A program made the translations under genes and the position numbers. The notes beneath the pieces are model-generated. The model was not told the origin of the DNA. It saw only the letters and a program-made list of their open reading frames with translations, and ran no database searches. A DNA stretch of 64,000 nt. It comes from Streptomyces sp. NBC_01241. Its GTDB lineage: Bacteria; Actinomycetota; Actinomycetes; Streptomycetales; Streptomycetaceae. Location: positions 6,854,501-6,918,500 of the forward strand of contig NZ_CP108494.1 of assembly GCF_041435435.1 (NCBI RefSeq), written 5' to 3'. Positions 42,918 to 50,422 of the stretch are shown in pieces. Position 1 is the stretch's first letter. The number at the start of each line of letters is the position of its first letter.

Positions 42918-43382
42918 ATGGAAGCACTCACCACCCCCCAACCGCCGTTCACCGTACGTGTGTTCGCGCAACGCTTCAGCTCGACGCCGCGCGGGGCGAG
43001 GCTCGCCCGTCATCTGGCACTGCACGTGCTGCACGACTGGGGCATCCCGTACCGCAGTGACGCATCGGAGGCGGCGGCGTTGATCGTCGCCGAGCTGGCC
43101 GCGAACGCGGCAACGCACGGCCGGGTGCCGGGTCGCGACTTCGAGGTGCGGCTGACCCACGCGCCGGGCGATACGGACGCGCTCGGCGTCCTGCGGATCG
43201 AGGTCGGCGATACGCGGGGCGAGGCCCGCCCGCCGGGGCCGGGGGAACTGGTGGCGCCGCCGCCCGGTTCCGGCAGCGGGAACGGGCTGATCATTGTCGA
43301 GGCCCTGGCCGACCGGTGGGCGGTGCTGGACCGCGTGCCGCTCGGCAAGACGGTCCGCGCCGAGCTGGACCTGCTGTACTGA
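42918..43382 (+). CDS. ATP-binding (anti-sigma-factor-like, GHKL) protein of the Scr1 trio
   Basis: The 154-residue protein has the RsbW/SpoIIAB-type ATPase fold: FSSTPRGARLARHLALHVL, EAAALIVAELAANAATHG (N box) and GSGNGLIIVEALADRWAV (G boxes). The N box asparagine and glycine loops needed for ATP binding are present. Such proteins are found beside DUF397/XRE pairs in streptomycetes, as in the whiJ and abaA clusters. A kinase or anti-sigma role is possible; the partner sigma factor is not in the window. The ATG at 42918 gives the usual length. Confidence 0.85.
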   Translation: MEALTTPQPPFTVRVFAQRFSSTPRGARLARHLALHVLHDWGIPYRSDASEAAALIVAELAANAATHGRVPGRDFEVRLTHAPGDTDALGVLRIEVGDTRGEARPPGPGELVAPPPGSGSGNGLIIVEALADRWAVLDRVPLGKTVRAELDLLY

Positions 43383-43574
43383 TCAGGGTGACCGCCTCCA
43401 TCAGCCCGTTCTGCTTGTCGCAACCTGCGTCTTCCGGGACCGTTCGATCTGGACCTGGACACGGGCGAGTTGTGAGTGCGGGGGTGGGTGCGGCCCGGTA
43501 GTGCGTCGCAGTCCGACTTTCCATCCGTCCGAAGGACGGCGTGGCCGATCGGGTGGCGGTTGCCCCGTGCGCAC

Positions 43575-43603
43575 CGTACAAATCTCCTGACCCATTCCAT
43601 AAT
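43575..43603 (+). promoter_or_regulatory. Weak candidate promoter of the DUF2690 gene
   Basis: A CATAAT -10 candidate (43598-43603) lies 17 bases after CGTACA (43575-43580). It is followed by AGGAGA (43609-43614) and the ATG at 43622, which would make the leader about 12 bases. The -35 match is poor, so this is only a suggestion. Confidence 0.3.
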
Positions 43604-43621
43604 TCGTCAGGAGAACGACAA

Positions 43622-44095
43622 ATGGTACGCGCGCACATCACGACTGCGGTGGCCACGATGGCGGCGGTGGGGGCTCTGGTGGTGCCGTCGGTGCAGGCCG
43701 ACGCGGCGCCACAGCCCAGGACCGACGTAGGGGCCCATGCGCAGTCGGTGGCCTCCGGCGGGTGCAAGGGGTCGTCCTGCACGGGGAAGAACCCGCACTC
43801 CACGAAGTGTGACCAGGGAGCGAAGACCCTCGACCGGGTCAAGTCGGCCGGTGGCGGTCCCGAGGTCCAGTTGCGGATGTCGGCCAAGTGCAGTGCAGCC
43901 TGGGCGTACGTCCCCAAGGGCTTCGACGGGTTCCGCTTCCGGCTCCAGGTCAACAAGGGTGTGACGTACGTGGAGTCCGCGTCATTCAACCGTGTCATGT
44001 ATACCCCCATGGTGTGGTCCAGCTACCGGTACCGGGCGTGCGTCGAGCACTTCGACGGTGCCGGCGGAGACTGGGCGTGCACCAAGTGGCACTGA
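43622..44095 (+). CDS. Secreted DUF2690 family protein
   Basis: The 157-residue protein has a Sec signal peptide (about 1-27, ending near ADA) and the DUF2690 pattern: GCKGSSCTGKNPHSTKC, then VQLRMSAKCSAAWAYV, and C-terminal cysteines. Three or four conserved cysteines suggest disulfides. The family is common in streptomycetes, often fused to helix-turn-helix regulators, and is of unknown function. It is preceded by AGGAGA and an AT-richer upstream region. Confidence 0.8.
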   Translation: MVRAHITTAVATMAAVGALVVPSVQADAAPQPRTDVGAHAQSVASGGCKGSSCTGKNPHSTKCDQGAKTLDRVKSAGGGPEVQLRMSAKCSAAWAYVPKGFDGFRFRLQVNKGVTYVESASFNRVMYTPMVWSSYRYRACVEHFDGAGGDWACTKWH

Positions 44096-44131
44096 CGCTC
44101 GTGCGCCGCCGAAACTGCTGGAAAGGGTGCG

Positions 44132-44560
44132 ATGCCCGCCCTGACGAGTGCTGAGGCACGGGCGAGATTCGCCGCGGCGCGCATCGCCCACCTTGCGACG
44201 GCCGACGCGGAGGGCCGCCCGCACCTGGTTCCGGTGGTGTTCGCCCTGGACGGTGACACGGTGCTGCTGGCCGTGGACGACAAACCGAAGCGGACGGCAC
44301 GGCTGAAACGCCTGGCCAACATCGCCGCCAACCCGTCGGTCTGCCTGCTCATCGACCACTACGAGGAGGAGTGGGACCGCCTGTGGTGGGCCCGGGCCGA
44401 TGGTGAAGCGTGCGTGCTCCCGCCGCCGGACCGGTCCCCCGAGGCGGCCCGCGGCATCGGCCTGCTCACGGCGAAATACGAGCAGTACGCCGGCCGGCCA
44501 CCCGGCGGACCGGTGGTCAGAGTTTCCGTTCTGCGCTGGAGCGGCTGGCGCGCGGCGTGA
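44132..44560 (+). CDS. PPOX-class F420/FMN-dependent oxidoreductase (TIGR03668 type)
   Basis: The 142-residue split-barrel protein begins ARFAAARIAHLATADAEGRPHLVPVVFAL, quoted only to show the flavin/deazaflavin fold, then KRTARLKRLANIAANPSVCLLIDHYEEEWDRLWWARADG. This matches the TIGR03668 group of PPOX-class F420-dependent reductases. It would reduce a small substrate with F420H2 or FMN. The 36-base gap after the DUF2690 gene allows cotranscription. Substrate unknown. Confidence 0.8.
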   Translation: MPALTSAEARARFAAARIAHLATADAEGRPHLVPVVFALDGDTVLLAVDDKPKRTARLKRLANIAANPSVCLLIDHYEEEWDRLWWARADGEACVLPPPDRSPEAARGIGLLTAKYEQYAGRPPGGPVVRVSVLRWSGWRAA

Positions 44561-44681
44561 GCTTTCCGGCGGCTGCCCCGACCCGTGATGTGCCGTGCCG
44601 TGTTCGCTCGGGCTTCGCCGTGCCGTTTGCCAACCAGTCGTAAAGTGCGGCCCGTTGGTGGTGGCGGCGACGGATGGGGTG

Positions 44682-45118
44682 AGGACGGTTGCCAGATGCT
44701 CGGCGCCCAGCCGATGAACCAGATCGACCGGGCCGCCGAGCCCATGCGCGACCTGTTCACCGAGAATCCCGACTTCACCCCGTACACCAGCCTGCCCAAC
44801 CGGATCCCGCTGGACTACGGACTCAAGAAGCCGGCCTCGGCAGCTGCCGCGAAGGCGGCCGACAACGGTGCGCAGCGCCCGCAGGTGCCCGCGCATCTGC
44901 GGGAGGTCGCCGCCCGGTGGGAGGCCTGGAGCACGATCCAGGCGAGGACCACCGGCGGCTCCCGCCCCGTCGAGGACCAGGTGAAGCCGGCCCAGCTGAA
45001 CCGGATCACCAGGTACGCGTCCACCGAATGGACCAGGCCGTACCCGGGCGGCAGCCGCGTCCTCGCACCCAACGAGGTGCCGGGCCGCGACAACCCGCCG
45101 CAGGAGCTCGGCGACTGA
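44682..45118 (+). pseudogene. 3' remnant of an alkaline phosphatase/phosphoesterase-family gene
   Basis: The readable part begins near QMLGAQPMNQIDRAAEPM and continues MRDLFTENPDFTPYTSLPNRIPL, then LREVAARWEAWS, VKPAQLNRITRYASTEW and RVLAPNEVPGRD. I recognise this as the C-terminal 140 residues of the YncE-like/phosphoesterase-family proteins of about 600 to 900 residues. Just upstream, R-T-V (frame +1) followed by Q-M-L-G shows a lost base where the family reads RTVEQMLG, and no catalytic part is found. So this is the tail of a deleted gene. The identification is from memory of the family. Confidence 0.6.
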
Positions 45119-45413
45119 TCACGGCACGTTCGCGGGGGCCGGCCGCCCGTTTTCCCTGTTCGGGGGGTGGTCGGCCGCCGGGCCGTGCGGTGCGGGGCAT
45201 GAAGCGGAGCTGCGGGCACGCTTAAGAAATCCTCGATGGACCTGTGGCGCGGGGTGCGGCAGATTTCTCCGTGACGGCAGAGGATGGAGCGCGGCAGCCG
45301 ATCGACGCGCGCTGCCATGCCGTCCCTCTCATTCTTCCCCGGGCCGCAGGCTTCCCCCGATGCTGCCCCCGGCCCGGGGTACTCAACGCCGTACAGCGCA
45401 GGGAGCCGCAGCC

Positions 45414-46442
45414 GTGAAGGCACTCGTGAAGCAGAAGGCCGAGCCGGGACTCTGGCTGATGGACGTGCCCGAGCCGGAGATCGGCCCCTCGGACGTACTG
45501 ATCAAGGTGCTCCGCACCGGCATCTGCGGCACCGACCTGCACATCCGGAACTACGACGGCTGGGCCCAGCAGGCCGTACGCACCCCGCTCATCCTCGGAC
45601 ACGAGTTCGTCGGCGAGGTCGCGGAGACCGGCGCCGATGTCGTCGACATCAACGTCGGCGACCTGGTCAGCGGCGAGGGCCACCTGGTCTGCGGCAAGTG
45701 CCGCAACTGTCTGGCCGGGCGCCGTCACCTGTGCCGCTCCACGCTCGGGCTCGGCGTCGGCCGGGACGGGGCGTTCGCCGAGTACGTCGCCCTGCCCGCG
45801 TCCAACGTGTGGGTGCACCGGGCCCCCGTCGACCTCGACGTCGCCGCGATCTTCGACCCGTTCGGCAACGCCGTGCACACCGCGCTGTCGTTCCCGCTGG
45901 TCGGCGAGGACGTCCTGATCACCGGCGCCGGACCGATCGGCATCATGGCCGCGGCGGTCGCCCGGCACGCCGGCGCCCGCAACGTCGTCATCACCGACGT
46001 CAGCGAGGCCCGGCTGGAACTGGCCCGGAAGATCGGCGTCAGCCTCGCTCTCAACGTCAGCGAGGAGACCATCTTCGACGGACAGAAGCGCCTCGGCCTG
46101 CGCGAGGGCTTCGACATCGGCCTGGAGATGTCCGGACGGCCCGAGGCGATGCGCCACATGATCGAGAACATGACGCACGGCGGCCGGATCGCCATGCTCG
46201 GGCTCCCGTCCGAGGAGTTCCCCGTCGACTGGTCCCGCATCGTCACCTCGATGATCACCATCAAGGGCATCTACGGCCGCGAGATGTACGAGACCTGGTA
46301 CGCCATGTCCGTACTGCTGGAGGGCGGCCTCGATCTCGCCCCCGTGATCACCGGCCGGTACGGCTACCGCGACTTCGAGGCGGCCTTCGACGACGCGGCG
46401 AGCGGCCGCGGCGGCAAGGTCATCCTCGACTGGACCTCCTGA
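45414..46442 (+). CDS. tdh: L-threonine 3-dehydrogenase
   Basis: The 342-residue zinc-dependent dehydrogenase has the catalytic zinc ligands in TGICGTDLH and GHEF, the structural-zinc cysteine cluster CGKCRNC...C, and the NAD motif ITGAGPIGIMAAA. It oxidises threonine to 2-amino-3-ketobutyrate in the cytoplasm. The GTG at 45414 gives the exact family length, with AGGGAG about 7 bases upstream; the longer in-frame reading has no family features. It is directly followed by kbl, the next pathway step. Confidence 0.94.
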   Translation: MKALVKQKAEPGLWLMDVPEPEIGPSDVLIKVLRTGICGTDLHIRNYDGWAQQAVRTPLILGHEFVGEVAETGADVVDINVGDLVSGEGHLVCGKCRNCLAGRRHLCRSTLGLGVGRDGAFAEYVALPASNVWVHRAPVDLDVAAIFDPFGNAVHTALSFPLVGEDVLITGAGPIGIMAAAVARHAGARNVVITDVSEARLELARKIGVSLALNVSEETIFDGQKRLGLREGFDIGLEMSGRPEAMRHMIENMTHGGRIAMLGLPSEEFPVDWSRIVTSMITIKGIYGREMYETWYAMSVLLEGGLDLAPVITGRYGYRDFEAAFDDAASGRGGKVILDWTS

Positions 46443-46492
46443 CCGACGCCTCCGTAGACGACGCCACCGTAGACAGCTGGGAGACACCCCTC

Positions 46493-47686
<1,194 letters not shown>

Positions 47687-47744
47687 CGCCCGGCTCTGCC
47701 ACCCGGGCGCCGGGGTTGCCTCCGTGACCTGGGACAATGGGCAC

Positions 47745-48668
47745 ATGATCGATGCACGGCGGCTGCGCATTCTTCGTGCGGTGGCGGACCACCGTACGGT
47801 GACTGCCGCAGCCGCCGCGCTGTATCTCACGCCCTCCGCGGTCTCCCAGCAGCTCGCCGCGCTGGAGCAGGAGACGGGACACCGGCTGGTCGAACGCAAC
47901 GCACGCGGCGCCCGGCTCACGGCCGCCGGCGAGATCCTGCTCACCCACGCCAATGCCGTCCTGGCTCAGCTGGAACGGGCCGAGGCGGAGCTCGCCGCGT
48001 ACGGCGCGGGGGACGCCGGTACGGTCACGGTCGCCGCGTTCGCCACCGGCATCGGCCTGGTCCTCGCCCCCGCGATCGCCGAGCTGACCCTCACCGCGCC
48101 CGGCATCCGGGTCCGCGTCCAGGACGCCGAGGGCGACGCGAGTGTGCCGATGGTGCTGGACCGGCAGGTCGATGTCGCGGTCGCCGTGGAGTACCGGGGC
48201 GCGCCGGGCGAGGACGACCGGCGGCTGACCCGGGTGCCGCTGTACTCGGAGCCGTTCGACGCGGTGCTGCCGGTCGGGCATCGGCTGGCCGGCCAGGAAC
48301 AGGTGGCGATCGCCGACCTGGAGAAGGACCCGTGGATCGGCCCGTACCCCGGCAACCCCTGCCATGACGTGGTGGTCCTGGCCTGCGAGTTCGCCGGGTT
48401 CCAGCCGAGGCTGGAGCACTCCTCGGACGACTTCCGCGCGGTGGTCGCGCTGGCCGGTGCGGGCGCCGGGGTGGCGCTGGTGCCGCGGTCCGCGCTGCGC
48501 GGAATGGACCTCACGGAAGTGGTGGTCCGGCCGGTGGAGGGCAGCGCGCCGACCCGCCGGGTCTTCGCCGCGGTGCGGCACGGCGCGGAGGGGCATCCGC
48601 TGATCGCGCCGGTGCTCGACGCGCTGGCGGGGGCGGCGGGCGGTGTGGCGGGTCGAAGTCACGTCTGA
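47745..48668 (+). CDS. LysR-type transcriptional regulator
   Basis: The 307-residue regulator begins IDARRLRILRAVADHRTVTAAAAAL, quoted in part, with the winged helix-turn-helix (1-60: TPSAVSQQLAALEQETG) and a LysR substrate-binding domain (about 90-290). The effector is unknown. It lies 58 bases after kbl on the same strand, so it is not divergent to the genes it might control. Regulation of tdh-kbl is a reasonable guess from position only. The ATG at 47745 gives the HTH at the N-terminus as in the family. Confidence 0.9.
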   Translation: MIDARRLRILRAVADHRTVTAAAAALYLTPSAVSQQLAALEQETGHRLVERNARGARLTAAGEILLTHANAVLAQLERAEAELAAYGAGDAGTVTVAAFATGIGLVLAPAIAELTLTAPGIRVRVQDAEGDASVPMVLDRQVDVAVAVEYRGAPGEDDRRLTRVPLYSEPFDAVLPVGHRLAGQEQVAIADLEKDPWIGPYPGNPCHDVVVLACEFAGFQPRLEHSSDDFRAVVALAGAGAGVALVPRSALRGMDLTEVVVRPVEGSAPTRRVFAAVRHGAEGHPLIAPVLDALAGAAGGVAGRSHV

Positions 48669-48820
48669 CGGGCAGGGGGACGGCATGAGAAGCATGTGCT
48701 TCATCTCCGTCAGGACCACGCCTCGCTCGGCCTTCACCATGAGCCCGGGTTCGAACCCGTGGTGACCGGTGCCCGGTGGAGCTGGCGGAATAACCAGCTC
48801 ACGTTTGAAGGGTTCCTGTA

Positions 48821-49291
48821 ATGGTCGGATTGGATGGCATTGGTATGCAGTATCGCAGCGAGGACTTCGAGGTTGACGGGGCACTTCGCGACGTGTGCAT
48901 CCTGGACGCCTCGATCAATGACTGGCAGAACCTCCTTGAGGGGCTGGTCTTTGCGGATTGGTCCGTCCAGTTCACTTGGACTCTTTCCGAATCGAGCGAT
49001 GGGGTGATTCCTGATGCCCGCAGCCTGTTTGACCGACTGGAGAGCGAGCCGGAGGAATCGGCAAGCTTGGCTGTGCAGGTAGGCGGTATTTGGTTCACCT
49101 GTTATTTCTTCGATATCGATGAGATCGAATTCACGTTTGACCCCGCCGACGTCGAGGGTCCCACGTCTTTCGCTCACCTGGAAGCGTTTGTTCGACGGCT
49201 CGGAGATGCGACTCGCAGGAATGTTGTGGTGACGATGGAGGGGACTGATCATCGTGCTATGCCTGCGTTGATCGAATATTCTCCGATGTAA
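48821..49291 (+). CDS. Small low-GC protein, immunity-like, unknown
   Basis: The 156-residue acidic protein has no signal peptide and no family I can name. It has an alternating hydrophobic/acidic pattern with WSVQFTWTLSE, VGGIWFTCYFFDIDEIEFTFDP and FVRRLGDATRRNVVVTMEG. Its size, acidity and lower GC content are usual for immunity proteins of polymorphic toxins and for genes gained by transfer. It is the first of three such genes (48821, 49484, 49964). No toxin is nearby. The ATG at 48821 is 153 bases after the LysR gene. Confidence 0.55.
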   Translation: MVGLDGIGMQYRSEDFEVDGALRDVCILDASINDWQNLLEGLVFADWSVQFTWTLSESSDGVIPDARSLFDRLESEPEESASLAVQVGGIWFTCYFFDIDEIEFTFDPADVEGPTSFAHLEAFVRRLGDATRRNVVVTMEGTDHRAMPALIEYSPM

Positions 49292-49311
49292 TTTCTTCGC
49301 ACGGGAGACTC

Positions 49312-49470
49312 AGGGATGGATCGAGCCCTTTCCGGTCTCGCGTTGACCCGGCATTTGAGCCCCGTGTCGGTGAGGGCGCCGACGATTCCGTGCTGCCGGG
49401 CGGCGGTGAGATCGCGGGCGATCCGGGCAGGGTGGGCGAGGCTCACGAGAGGCGCCCGTACGAATTGCAC
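49312..49470 (-). other. Open leftward fragment with coding-like codon use, possible gene relic
   Basis: Read leftward, this segment gives a coherent high-GC peptide (PLVSLAHPARIARDLTAARQ and GIVGALTDTGLKCRV). It sits between two lower-GC rightward genes and differs from them in base composition. I cannot name a family; it may be a fragment of a mobile or regulatory gene. It has no clear start, ribosome-binding site or continuation. Confidence 0.25.
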
Positions 49471-49483
49471 CGGAAGGTTGTAA

Positions 49484-49935
49484 TTGAAATTTGTGAAAGC
49501 GGACCGGGATTCAGGGGTGCACGGGTTCGACTTGGACCCGAGTGCCTATCTCGCCGAGCTGCCGAAGATACGGGATGCGTTGCCGGCCGGTGCCTGGGCC
49601 CTTGCCTCCGACGCGGAGCACTACAGCATGCGCAGTAGCCGTTGCGTAAAGGACCTCGAACTGGCGGACATCTCCGTGCCGACGGACAAGTGCGGGGTCC
49701 TGGCCATCGAGTTTTCCGCCAATCAGTGGCATGAATCCGGTCTTCGGATTCGGTACTCCGGGTCTCGCGCTTCTCGATCGACTACGAGCATTCAATTGAT
49801 TGGATGCCGGCCGATACGGTGCTGCTCGACGAAATTCTTCCTCGACAAGATGGCTGTCTCCATGAAATTGCGCTGACAGGCGCGTCGATCATCGTTCATT
49901 GTCAGGAACTCGAAGCCGTATGGGGTGACGCGTAG
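49484..49935 (+). pseudogene. Frameshifted immunity-like small protein gene
   Basis: The first frame (ATG at 49484) reads KFVKADRDSGVHGFDLDPSA to RIRYSG and then enters low-quality sequence. If one base is restored near 49760, the frame continues VSRFSIDYEHSIDWMPADTV through HEIALTGASIIVHCQELEAVW to a TAG at 49933-49935. The whole would be a 150-residue acidic protein with alternating beta-type strands, like many polymorphic-toxin immunity proteins. The mutation makes it a pseudogene unless it is a sequencing error. It is lower in GC than its surroundings. Confidence 0.6.
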
Positions 49936-49963
49936 TGAGAACTGCCGTAATGAGGGATTCCTG

Positions 49964-50422
49964 ATGGATCCACTGAAAGATCCGCTGATCAGGGCGTGGG
50001 CGGGAGCCTCGGGTGGCGACGCCGATTACCTGGACTTCCTTTCCCGGTCCGCAGGGCAGGCTGAATGGATCGCTCTTTCACGTGTCTTCCTTCCGCAGTT
50101 CGTCGAGGTGGAGGGATGTGTCCTCTGGGACCGCTCGTACGACCCCATCAACTTTCGCCTATGGCGCAGCAAATTGAATGGTGACATCGCCTCCATCGAA
50201 GCAAACCTGAATCAATTCAGGCTATGGCTGTATATTGATATCGACGATGACGCCGAATCCCAGGCCAACGCCCTCGCTCTGGCTCAAGATATCGCCGGTG
50301 CTTGGCGTCTGTCCCTCAAGCAAGCATTTCCGCAAAAGATATTTGACGTTCAGGCAACTGGCACGGTGGATGGCCCAGTCGTGAGCTTCACCACCGGGGT
50401 CGGCTGCACGAAGGCTCACTGA
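49964..50422 (+). CDS. Small low-GC protein, immunity-like, unknown
   Basis: The 152-residue protein starts at the ATG at 49964, which has GAGGGA 7 bases upstream; the GTG at 49925 lies within the previous frame. It reads DPLKDPLIRAWAG, LPQFVEVEGCVLWDRSYDP, FRLWRSKLNGDIASIEANLN and LWLYIDIDDDAESQANALALAQDIA. No family recognised, no signal peptide. With its two neighbours it forms a set of small acidic proteins, perhaps orphan immunity genes. Its 3' end overlaps the convergent permease gene by 7 bases. Confidence 0.55.
   Translation: MDPLKDPLIRAWAGASGGDADYLDFLSRSAGQAEWIALSRVFLPQFVEVEGCVLWDRSYDPINFRLWRSKLNGDIASIEANLNQFRLWLYIDIDDDAESQANALALAQDIAGAWRLSLKQAFPQKIFDVQATGTVDGPVVSFTTGVGCTKAH

Noticed and set aside
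45236..45274. Possible 12-residue leader peptide upstream of tdh
   Set aside because: It has no run of threonine or glycine codons and no attenuator hairpins follow it.
48744..48765. gggttcgaaccc, resembling a tRNA 3' end or attachment site beside the low-GC patch
   Set aside because: The T stem does not pair beyond two bases with a 7-base loop, no acceptor stem exists, no integrase is present, and I see no second copy at the other end of the patch.
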